Below, piece by piece: positions 27,061 through 34,156 of a stretch of 64,000 nucleotides of DNA (positions are counted from its first letter, which is position 1; every line of letters begins with the position of its first letter). Source of the DNA: Haliscomenobacter sp040401995 (GTDB lineage: Bacteria; Bacteroidota; Bacteroidia; Chitinophagales; Saprospiraceae). The stretch is from the NCBI GenBank assembly GCA_040401995.1, contig JBBANM010000010.1, positions 1 to 64,000 of the forward strand, in the 5' to 3' direction. Below the pieces are notes generated by a model. The model had not been told where the DNA came from. It searched no databases and was given only the letters and a program-made list of their open reading frames with translations. The translations under genes were made by a program, and so were the position numbers.

Positions 27061-27393
27061 ATGGACAAGTTGCTTTATCTGCATTTATTTTTGGGGCCGG
27101 TTTTTTTGGTCATTGCTTTTTTGTTTAGGCATTACCCGCCTAAACACATCAATGCCCTGTATGGCTACCGTACTGGCAGCTCAATGAAAAGCCAAGAAAG
27201 ATGGGATTTTGCCAATCAGCGGAGCAGCGAGTTGATGTTACGATTGGCGTTTTTGTTGCTGTTGGTGCAAGCGGGAACACTGTATTTTTTTGAATCGGAA
27301 ATCAGTTTACTCTTTGCAAGTTTGGTGTTGTTATTGGGAATAACCGGAATTGTAATTAGTACGGAAAAAGAATTGAAAAATCGGTTTCCGTGA
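27061..27393 (+). CDS. SdpI-family small membrane protein
   Basis: A 110-residue protein starting at 27061 (MDKLLYLHLFLGPVFLVIAF); the open frame extends upstream through the adjacent repeat element and should not be used. Three hydrophobic segments are visible. The segment ALYGYRTGSSMKSQERWDFA, followed by N, is the SdpI-family signature (GYRT..SM.....W..AN). SdpI of Bacillus is an immunity and signalling protein, but the short Bacteroidota members are of unknown role. The repeat element lies directly upstream. Confidence 0.82.
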   Translation: MDKLLYLHLFLGPVFLVIAFLFRHYPPKHINALYGYRTGSSMKSQERWDFANQRSSELMLRLAFLLLLVQAGTLYFFESEISLLFASLVLLLGITGIVISTEKELKNRFP

Positions 27394-27437
27394 CTTTGAA
27401 ATTCCTAAGGCGTTATTCTAGCGCTTTCGAGTGTGGG

Positions 27438-27743
27438 TTACACTGCTATTGCTTTGAGTGAGAACTCCTCCTTTAAAAAACCTTTTAAACTTAGGTCTTC
27501 ATCAATATCGGGCCAGTGAACGCCGATACCGCCACCTATGAGTTGCAAATTTTGAAGTTGCTCCGGAGTAGCACTTGATAAGCGAGAAGAAGAACTAATT
27601 TTACGCTGAAGTATTCTCTTGTTATTTAGCACCACAAGCATTAAGTCCATATCAGGGTAGCAGTGAACTCCTGCAATACGTAGTCCCTGCTCAAAAATGA
27701 TTTGCTCTAAAGTATCGTAGCGATTAGCCATTGAAGAAGTCAT
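27438..27743 (-). CDS. DUF2442 domain protein
   Basis: A 101-residue protein whose C-terminal half contains LQNLQLIGGGIGVHWPDIDE followed by DLSLKGFL, the DUF2442 signature. The N-terminal half includes DMDLMLVVLNNKRILQRKIS. Its start overlaps the end of the DUF4160 gene by 20 bp. DUF4160/DUF2442 pairs are common, are often found near mobile regions and are sometimes suggested to be toxin-antitoxin-like; that is not shown here. Confidence 0.8.
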   Translation of the reverse strand: MTSSMANRYDTLEQIIFEQGLRIAGVHCYPDMDLMLVVLNNKRILQRKISSSSRLSSATPEQLQNLQLIGGGIGVHWPDIDEDLSLKGFLKEEFSLKAIAV

Positions 27744-27945
27744 ACCACTTTTGTTTTAAAAAGTCCTCGTTCGCTTCGATAATCTCCATGATTCCATTTT
27801 GCTCACGGGCTTTAAATGCATAGAAATATTGTGCTTCAACATTTGGTTCCAACCATATTTTAGCACAACCTTCTCCTCGGCTTACATGAATACGAGGAGG
27901 CTCGTCACGGTCTGATGCATAAAAATGGAATCGAAAACCATTCAA
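27724..27945 (-). CDS. DUF4160 domain protein, start altered by a palindromic repeat
   Basis: A 73-residue protein with the DUF4160 pattern FHFYASDRDEPPRIHV, then EGCAKIWLEPNVEAQYFYAF. The best start in frame is a TTG at 27945, and that codon lies inside the stem of a 44-bp inverted repeat. Family members usually carry a few more residues and an ATG before the conserved G-F/Y-R-F. Upstream in frame there is no ATG before a stop inside the repeat. The original first residues were therefore probably replaced by the repeat, and the gene may be poorly translated or broken. Confidence 0.65.
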   Translation of the reverse strand: MNGFRFHFYASDRDEPPRIHVSRGEGCAKIWLEPNVEAQYFYAFKAREQNGIMEIIEANEDFLKQKWYDFFNG

Positions 27946-27984
27946 GGTGTAGAGACGTTGTGTGCAACGTCTCTACACCTTGAA
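27941..27984. repeat. 44-bp stem-loop palindromic repeat
   Basis: A perfect 20-bp stem (TTCAAGGTGTAGAGACGTTG at 27941-27960 and its complement at 27965-27984) around loop TGTG. It shares GTAGAGAC with the 28-bp palindrome at 11381-11408. It overlaps the start of the DUF4160 gene. A further partial copy (GCAAGGTCTCTACA) follows near 28013-28026, at the end of the DUF1080 gene. Confidence 0.85.
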
Positions 27985-28022
27985 CCTTAAATATTGTCAT
28001 ACTGACCTTGCCTGCAAGGTCT

Positions 28023-28760
28023 CTACAATTCCCGAATCCAAATATTGCGGTAGCTCACGGGGTTTCCGTGATCTTGCAACGACAAAGGCGCTTTACCGTG
28101 TGCAACGTACTTTGGCAAACCAATGTACTCCGTTCCTCCTCTGATTTCTGTGTGATTTTGTACCAAAACGCCGTTTTGTATCACCGTGACGTAGGCAGAA
28201 GCCGTTTTGATGCCATCGGCATTGAAACGAGGAGCGGTGTAAATCACGTCATACATTTGCCATTCGCCTGGGCCTTTGCAAACATTCACCAAGGGCATGG
28301 ATTGTTTGTAAATAGAACCAGCCTGACCATTGGAGTAAGTCTTGTTGTTGAAGTTGTCCAACACTTGTAGTTCATAACGGCTTTGTAAAAAGATACCGCT
28401 ATTGCCGCGACCTTGATCGTTGCCTTCTACTACGGCTGGTGTTCTGAATTCAATGTGCAACTGAAAATCGCCAAATTCGCGTACGGTACTGATACCGCCA
28501 GCGCCTTTTACAACAGTAATCGCGCCATCTTCTACTTTCCAGCCAGCCGGTTCTTTTTTGCCCTCTTTAACCCATTCTTTGGCATTGGTGCCATCAAAGA
28601 GTACGATCGCGTCAGAAGGCGCTTTGTATTGCGCTCCTGGCGTAACTAACCGCGGTACAGGATCCCAGACTTCCGTAGCTTTGGGGTCAGTAATTTGCGC
28701 CAACAAGGGCGTAGCAGCAAAGGCAATAAAGCAGAGTGAAAAAAATTGATTTTTATTCAT
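28023..28760 (-). CDS. DUF1080 (3-keto-disaccharide hydrolase-like) exported protein
   Basis: A 245-residue exported protein. I start at 28760 (MNKNQFFSLCFIAFAATPLL, signal peptide to about LLAQ). The DUF1080 fold, a concanavalin-like sandwich, is shown by DAIVLFDGTNAKEWVK, then REFGDFQLHIEFRTP, GRGNSGIFLQSRYELQVLDN and PGEWQMYDVIYTAPRF. Members are annotated as 3-keto-disaccharide hydrolases or glycan-binding proteins. The long palindromic element at 28772-28936 lies just upstream of the start and would be in the 5' leader or promoter region. Confidence 0.88.
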   Translation of the reverse strand: MNKNQFFSLCFIAFAATPLLAQITDPKATEVWDPVPRLVTPGAQYKAPSDAIVLFDGTNAKEWVKEGKKEPAGWKVEDGAITVVKGAGGISTVREFGDFQLHIEFRTPAVVEGNDQGRGNSGIFLQSRYELQVLDNFNNKTYSNGQAGSIYKQSMPLVNVCKGPGEWQMYDVIYTAPRFNADGIKTASAYVTVIQNGVLVQNHTEIRGGTEYIGLPKYVAHGKAPLSLQDHGNPVSYRNIWIREL

Positions 28761-28771
28761 TGATGTAGGTA

Positions 28772-28936
28772 TTAAGAAATGGTTAAACAATAAAGTATCA
28801 CTTTTGCCTTGCTCTTTCACCGCCACTCTTCCTATCTTTTTCGTTGCAATGCCCCACATTGCGCCTCAAAAGATAGTCGATTGGCAGCAAAATAGCGGCG
28901 GCGAAAATGACACTTTATTATTCACCCATTTCTAAG
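28772..28936. repeat. Long palindromic dispersed element, P family copy 3
   Basis: A 165-bp imperfect palindrome nearly identical in its inner part to the copy at 10536-10700 (shared CCTATCTTTTTCG, CCACATTGCGCCTC, AAAAGATAGTCGATTGG and AAAATAGCGGCGGC). The left end is TTAAGAAATGGTTAAACAAT; the right end in reverse reads CTTAGAAATGGGTGAATAAT. It lies between the LytTR regulator and the DUF1080 gene, both on the minus strand. Confidence 0.82.
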
Positions 28937-28946
28937 AAATGACAAA

Positions 28947-29717
28947 CTAATTCCCCGGCCAGGAAAAACCCAACACTTTCGCAACTTCGCTTTTGTAACT
29001 GCGCCCTACTGGAAGCTCTTGGCCATTGATTTCAACTTGGGTAGGTGAAAATGCCTGTATTTTTTGCAACGCCACCAAAAACGATCGATGGATGCGCAAA
29101 AATTGACCTTCCGGTAGTTTTTGCTCCAAGTAACTGATTTTTTGCTTGGTTACAATTCTACGGCCGTTGAGGTGGATAATGACATAGTCCTTCAAACTTT
29201 CGATGTAAAGGATTTCCACCAAAGGGACTTTGATCATTTTTTTATCGGCCCGCACCAAAATGTTATCCGCAGATTGTAAATAAGAAGAGTCTTCGTTAAG
29301 ACCGGTTGGGAGGTTGGAATGAGCATCTATCAATTCCGATTGTACATTCCCGCCATTGACTTGCAAATGCACATATGCCTTACTGACCGATTTCAAAAAT
29401 CGGCTAAACGAGATAGGTTTGAGCAGATAATCAACCACATCTAAGTCAAAGGCTTCGATGGCGTAATCGCGATACGCGGTAGTAAATATGACTTTAGGCG
29501 GCCGTTGTAATGTTTTTAAGAATTCTACACCGTTCAGTTTAGGCATTTGGATGTCCAGAAAAAGCAAATCTACTGTCTGATTTTGGATGATGGAAAAAGC
29601 TTGTAAAGCGTTCTCACAACGGTCAATTAACTCCAGTCCTTCCACCTTTTGCACATAGGATTCTAGCACATCCAATGCCAAGGGTTCATCATCAATCAGC
29701 AGGCACTTTATTTTCAT
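28947..29717 (-). CDS. LytTR family response regulator
   Basis: A 256-residue response regulator. The receiver domain (1-120) has the acidic pocket D10-E11, phospho-acceptor D55 in LLFLDIQMPKLNG, and the switch residues VIFTTAYRDYAIEAF. The C-terminal LytTR DNA-binding domain (about 150-250) includes ILYIESLKDYVIIHLNGRRI and FLRIHRSFLVALQKIQAFSP. It normally pairs with a 5TM or 7TM sensor kinase of the LytS/YehU type, but no kinase is seen in the flanking genes. It starts 11 bp after a lipoprotein gene on the same strand. Confidence 0.92.
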   Translation of the reverse strand: MKIKCLLIDDEPLALDVLESYVQKVEGLELIDRCENALQAFSIIQNQTVDLLFLDIQMPKLNGVEFLKTLQRPPKVIFTTAYRDYAIEAFDLDVVDYLLKPISFSRFLKSVSKAYVHLQVNGGNVQSELIDAHSNLPTGLNEDSSYLQSADNILVRADKKMIKVPLVEILYIESLKDYVIIHLNGRRIVTKQKISYLEQKLPEGQFLRIHRSFLVALQKIQAFSPTQVEINGQELPVGRSYKSEVAKVLGFSWPGN

Positions 29718-29728
29718 AGATCGTATAT

Positions 29729-30367
29729 TTAAAGGCTAAAATCTAAGGAAGCAACTTTAATTTTTTGGCCTTTGATCTTGGTATTATTCGAGGATATGGT
29801 GCGATCGCCAATCAATTCTGTGGGTAGATTGCCCCCTTCGCTGCCCAATCTTATCCGCAGATCTTTGTTGAGCTTCCCGTTTTTCCAATCCGTGACAAAG
29901 CCACCATAATCCCATTCAAACCCAAGAAAATCAAAATCGCGGCCATTTATTTTTACCAGTTCTTCAATGGTAGTACCAATGCTGATGCCAGTGCTGGTTT
30001 TCCAATGGGTGCCTTCTTGCTCAACGCGGATAAATGCCGGTTTATCTTTGGCAATCGTAGTATCATAAGCAATCTGCAGTTCATCCTTGGTATCCGGAAA
30101 AATCAAATACCCCGGAATTTCTTCCCCCTCTCCAACATAAATGGCTTGTTTTTTTATGTTTTCTGCGCCAAACGTTTGAACGAGGTCATTTTCAAGGGCA
30201 TGCTCGCGATGAAGCGGTCCTACGCGTACGCCAGGCACAATGAGGTAATCGCCTCCTTCTGGTGCTATCTTGTCGCCGCTTTTTTCAGCTTCCGGAGCTT
30301 TCCCAGGCGGTTGGCAGCCGATAAGAAAACAAGACATCGTCAAAGCCAAGAAAATAAATGGTTTCAT
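29729..30367 (-). CDS. Lipoprotein of unknown function
   Basis: A 212-residue protein starting at 30367 (MKPFIFLALTMSCFLIGCQP), a lipoprotein signal peptide with C18 as the likely lipidated cysteine. The mature part begins with a low-complexity acidic and charged linker, then a domain containing YLIVPGVRVGPLHREHALEN and ISIGTTIEELVKINGRDFDF. The repeated G-T-T-x-x-E-L/V pattern suggests a small repeated fold related to other Bacteroidota periplasmic proteins, but I cannot name a family. It is 11 bp upstream of the LytTR regulator and probably co-transcribed with it. Confidence 0.72.
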   Translation of the reverse strand: MKPFIFLALTMSCFLIGCQPPGKAPEAEKSGDKIAPEGGDYLIVPGVRVGPLHREHALENDLVQTFGAENIKKQAIYVGEGEEIPGYLIFPDTKDELQIAYDTTIAKDKPAFIRVEQEGTHWKTSTGISIGTTIEELVKINGRDFDFLGFEWDYGGFVTDWKNGKLNKDLRIRLGSEGGNLPTELIGDRTISSNNTKIKGQKIKVASLDFSL

Positions 30368-30463
30368 AGCCTTTCGTTTTTTGATGAAAAGTGAGTAAAG
30401 AAAACGAAATATTGGGGAAAATCTAGCAGATAGCAAAATCTATTTTATCACTGAGCAAGGGGT

Positions 30464-31393
30464 TTACCTACTCCATTTCCATTTTTCTTCCACTTGAACA
30501 AAAGCCCCAGCTTGCACTTGCTGGTTTAAAAAATCCAGTACAACATCCATATGATCCGCCATGGGTTTATCGGCCCAGCCATGCCCCCCTTCTACACCGG
30601 CAATGAGTCGATAGGGTTTGTTCAGGGTTTTCAATTTTTCGGCAATGCTGCCGCTGCCATAAAGGGGCAAATAACCTGGTTGGTCTTTGGTGCAATAATG
30701 ATGAGAGGCACTGCCGAAAGGCACCAAGGGGTCATCGATGCCATGAAACAAACATGTAGGAATGGCGCTGTTTTCCGTGATCCAATCCAAATCGAGTAAG
30801 GCGCCCGCCATGGCTAAAAGCCCCGCGTATTTAAAACCTTCAGGCAATCCTCGATTGTCAACACCCAGCGCGCCATCGGGCCAAAAGGCAGCGTTTACCA
30901 CTGCTTCGGCGCCGGCGCTGCTGCCGGCTAAAACAATGCTTTGAGGATTGACGTTCCACTCCTCCAATTTGCTAGATGCAAAGCTGGTTGCGGCCCAAAC
31001 ATCCTGGGCCGCATGCCTAAACGCCGCAATTTTTTCTTCTTGTAATTGATCGCAACCCATAGAACGGCCGCGCATGGTGAGTCGGTAGGAAACCGCAGCC
31101 GCAACAAAACCAGCCTGCGCCAGATTTTCCATAAACTGTACATAACGCGGTTCTTTAGAACTCCCTTCTGAAAAACCGCCGCCGTGAAAGTAGAGAATCA
31201 GGGTACGGCCATCTGCTGGACTTGGATTGGCCGGTTCATACAGATCCAGCTCCAGTTCTTCTTCCTGATGCTGGCTGTACACATACGTAGATTGAACGAT
31301 TGGAATATAATCTGGTGGAAGTGTTTGTTTTGGATTGCCAAACAGGTTGACCAACCTTTGCCAGGTACGTCTTGTCCAGCTTGTTTCGGCCAT
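30464..31393 (-). CDS. Alpha/beta hydrolase
   Basis: A 309-residue hydrolase of the esterase/lipase type. The oxyanion-hole motif is LYFHGGGFSEGSSKEP, the nucleophile is in the GxSxG element VLAGSSAGAEAVVNAAF, and the acid and histidine lie in LFHGIDDPLVPFGSASHH and IAGVEGGHGWADKPM. There is no clear signal peptide. It belongs to the HSL-like or BD-FAE-like family; the substrate is unknown. It is preceded on the same strand by an AEC permease across a 189-bp gap in which I see nothing convincing. Confidence 0.87.
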   Translation of the reverse strand: MAETSWTRRTWQRLVNLFGNPKQTLPPDYIPIVQSTYVYSQHQEEELELDLYEPANPSPADGRTLILYFHGGGFSEGSSKEPRYVQFMENLAQAGFVAAAVSYRLTMRGRSMGCDQLQEEKIAAFRHAAQDVWAATSFASSKLEEWNVNPQSIVLAGSSAGAEAVVNAAFWPDGALGVDNRGLPEGFKYAGLLAMAGALLDLDWITENSAIPTCLFHGIDDPLVPFGSASHHYCTKDQPGYLPLYGSGSIAEKLKTLNKPYRLIAGVEGGHGWADKPMADHMDVVLDFLNQQVQAGAFVQVEEKWKWSR

Positions 31394-31582
31394 AGTGCTT
31401 TTTTCGCAAAAGTAGGCAATTCTATAAAATCAAGGAAGAAAGAAAAGTAAGGACGGCCAAAGCCTGTCAAGGAAAACAGTTCCAAAGCAAAGAGTGTAAA
31501 AAACCATAACCAAAAACACTTTCTACGCTGAAACCGATCTTTGGTACCGTCCTACGACAACTATCTAAATCGTTTTTTAATA

Positions 31583-32707
31583 CTATTTCAAAAGCGCTTG
31601 GCGATTGGAAACAAAGGCCGAAAATCGAAAACTGTTTCTGCTTAATTCCAAAAACGCCGTTATTAAAAGCATAGCGCCACCTGCCAACCAAACATCAAGG
31701 GTATGAGCAAAAAAGTTACCACTGGAACATACGGCCAATACTATAACCGTAGAAAAAGGCAACGAGAGCGCTAACAAGTTGATGGCCAATGGTAAATCAA
31801 AGGTTCGCTTCTGCTCCTGTTTTTCCGGCAATTTATCCTCCAAGCCCTGAATGATCGACATATGGGCGAAGGGCCAAAAACTACAGGAACTTTGCGGCAA
31901 TGCTACGATCAATAAGGCCTCAAGCGATGAATTCATTGGAAAAATGCTCATCATCAAAGCGCTCCAGCAAAAAGCCAAGCCAGATCGGAACGTCAATAAT
32001 TTAAGCACCATCAACAATTCCTGGCGTTTGAATTTTGCCGCCATTCCAATGAACAACAGCACCAAAGGCGTCATTAAAGCATTCAGCTTATCCAGTGGAT
32101 CTGCTAAAAAGTAGGGTAAATCGCCTTTGTTCCAACCCAATACCAACATGCCAAGAGCCAAAATAATGACCACGTTGACTGGTTCTTGAAACAGGGATTG
32201 CACCAGATTTTTTAGGTTTTGCCATTTGGAAACCGACTCTTGTTGGCGTCCATGCAACTGATAATACCAATGCATGGCAACCAAATAGAGCACAATCAAG
32301 CCAAAAACCTTATTCCCTACATCTGCCAATGCCGCCCTGGCCAACATATCATCGCCGAGGTATTCCAAAATAAATGGAAAACTCGACAAGCCTGGCGCTA
32401 GCGATGGCAGCAGCATCAGCAAAGTGCGCATGGTTGCTCCTTCTCGCTCTACCCCAATAAAAGGCAAGGCCAATTGGCTTACCTTCATCAACACGACGTT
32501 GAAAACCAATGTAAGCAATGGCAAAAACAACAAGGATGGCTCAATCCGACTTTTTAACAAGGCAACAAAAATTGTAGCGGGCAAGGCAACGCTTAAGATG
32601 AGCGATTTTACGCCGCTCAACGCTTCAGGATGTTTGACCTTGCTGCGCAACAATACGCCCAAGCCAATCAGGAGCAATAATGCCCCTGCTTTTTCTATTG
32701 CTTCCAT
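31583..32707 (-). CDS. AEC family permease
   Basis: A 374-residue inner-membrane protein with about ten hydrophobic segments. The first block (GALLLLIGLGVLLRSKVK, then VKSLILSVALPATIFVALLK) and the internal FGLIVLYLVAMHWYY segment match the auxin-efflux-carrier (AEC) family, which exports organic acids or related anions. It begins 3 bp after the end of the Tat-exported aminotransferase gene on the same strand, so the two form an operon. The natural substrate is unknown; transport of an amino or keto acid handled by the neighbour would fit. Confidence 0.83.
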   Translation of the reverse strand: MEAIEKAGALLLLIGLGVLLRSKVKHPEALSGVKSLILSVALPATIFVALLKSRIEPSLLFLPLLTLVFNVVLMKVSQLALPFIGVEREGATMRTLLMLLPSLAPGLSSFPFILEYLGDDMLARAALADVGNKVFGLIVLYLVAMHWYYQLHGRQQESVSKWQNLKNLVQSLFQEPVNVVIILALGMLVLGWNKGDLPYFLADPLDKLNALMTPLVLLFIGMAAKFKRQELLMVLKLLTFRSGLAFCWSALMMSIFPMNSSLEALLIVALPQSSCSFWPFAHMSIIQGLEDKLPEKQEQKRTFDLPLAINLLALSLPFSTVIVLAVCSSGNFFAHTLDVWLAGGAMLLITAFLELSRNSFRFSAFVSNRQALLK

Positions 32708-32710
32708 GGT

Positions 32711-33871
32711 TTATACCAATACCTTCTTCAATGCTGCGGTGAAGAGTTTCATTTCTGGCATTGTCCCCATACTCACCCGACAATAGGGCTTGCCAAATAC
32801 GTCAAAGGCGCGGACGCCAAGGCCTTCATCCGTCATTTTTTTCAAGAAAGGCTCACCTTCCATCTGAATAGGGAAAAGGATAAAGCTGGTATAGGAAGGC
32901 ACGTAGGTAAAGCCCATTGTCTTCAGTTGATCTTGGGTATAATCACGTGATTCTTTAGTCCACTTGCAGGCATTCTGGTGGAAAGTGGTATCCTGCATGC
33001 TGGCTATGGCGCCACGGATAGAGGTGATGCTCAATCCCATATTGCCCCGCACCATGGTGTCAATTTTTTTCAAAGTAGCTGGTAATGCTACAATGTAGCC
33101 AATCCGCAAGCCAGCCATCGCGTGTACTTTGGAGAAAGTACGGGATACGATGACGTTTTTGCCTTCGCGCACCAAATCCACCATACTGGAAGCAACTGGA
33201 TTGTCGAGGTATTCAAGATAAGCTTCATCTACAAAAATAGGCGCCATATCCGATGCCTTGCGACAGAACGTGCGCAACTCTGCTGCATTGGTAATCGAAC
33301 CAGTTGGGTTGTTTGGATTACAAACATAGACCATCTTGGTAGATTTGTCCATCGCTGCCGACATTTTAGTCAAATCGTGCGACCAATCGGCTTTCAAAGG
33401 AACGTTTTTCCAAGTTGCGCCAAAAGCCATCGCGGTTTTGATCAACGACATATAAGAAGGATCAGCAGCAACGATGTTTCCACCACCAATAAAATGGGTG
33501 ATGGCTGCTTTTTCCAACAAATCAGTTGAACCAGGTCCGAGCATGATGCAGTCTTTCGAAACCTGCTCTTTTTCGGCAATCATGCTGATGAGGCGCATCG
33601 CATCTTCGTGGCCATAGCGATTGCCCATACTTACCGATTCCATGACCGCCAAACGTACTTTTTCAGATGGCCCAAATACGTTTTCGTTCGCATTCAAACG
33701 AACTTGAATTTTATCCAAATCAGCTGACGGGCGCAGGTTGCGCTCCCAAGTGCGGCTTTGCGAAGTAATTTCTGTTGACCCTGCAAAAGCGGCGATTGGC
33801 CCCATTGCCAAACCTGTAGATAACAAACCAGCTGATTGCAGCCATTTCCGACGATCGATAGAATGATTCAT
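32711..33871 (-). CDS. Tat-exported PLP-dependent aminotransferase (HisC-like, fold type I)
   Basis: A 386-residue enzyme related to histidinol-phosphate aminotransferase. The N-terminus carries a twin-arginine signal (DRRKWLQSAGLLSTGLAMGP, ending near AFAG), unusual for this family. PLP-binding features are visible: N-N-P-T in VYVCNPNNPTGS, D215 in IFVDEAYLEYL, the Schiff-base lysine K248 in SRTFSKVHAMAGLRIGY, and R256. The enzyme would be folded with cofactor in the cytoplasm and exported. The AEC permease gene starts 3 bp after its end. Substrate unknown. Confidence 0.88.
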   Translation of the reverse strand: MNHSIDRRKWLQSAGLLSTGLAMGPIAAFAGSTEITSQSRTWERNLRPSADLDKIQVRLNANENVFGPSEKVRLAVMESVSMGNRYGHEDAMRLISMIAEKEQVSKDCIMLGPGSTDLLEKAAITHFIGGGNIVAADPSYMSLIKTAMAFGATWKNVPLKADWSHDLTKMSAAMDKSTKMVYVCNPNNPTGSITNAAELRTFCRKASDMAPIFVDEAYLEYLDNPVASSMVDLVREGKNVIVSRTFSKVHAMAGLRIGYIVALPATLKKIDTMVRGNMGLSITSIRGAIASMQDTTFHQNACKWTKESRDYTQDQLKTMGFTYVPSYTSFILFPIQMEGEPFLKKMTDEGLGVRAFDVFGKPYCRVSMGTMPEMKLFTAALKKVLV

Positions 33872-34156
33872 GATTGTTTTGCTTTAGTTGATCGATTACT
33901 TAGGAAGCTAAATTAGCGTACGATGCAAACGTTTTTCCATCATTTGTTACCAAAAATGCGATGACTAAAGCAAGACCAAGGCCGAATCAAGGTGACAACT
34001 TGAAATTTAATACGTTAAAAATCATTTATTTTAGATTTTAATTTTACAAAATAAACATTATTCGAATCATTAAATGGCATCCAAGATTTCTTTTTTGTAA
34101 AATAATGTGTTGCCCACTAAGCGATGATCATCCACAATTTTCCTAGAAGTTCTCCC

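Noticed and set aside
31452..31553. Inverted repeat GGACGGCCAAAG / CTTTGGTACCGTCC between the AEC permease and the alpha/beta hydrolase.
   Set aside because: Arms are imperfect (2-base insertion) with about 75 bases between them and no matching copy elsewhere in the window; likely chance.
34044..34107. 11-bp inverted repeat ATTTTACAAAA / TTTTGTAAAAT in the AT-rich gap before the aminotransferase gene.
   Set aside because: Low-complexity AT sequence; expected by chance.
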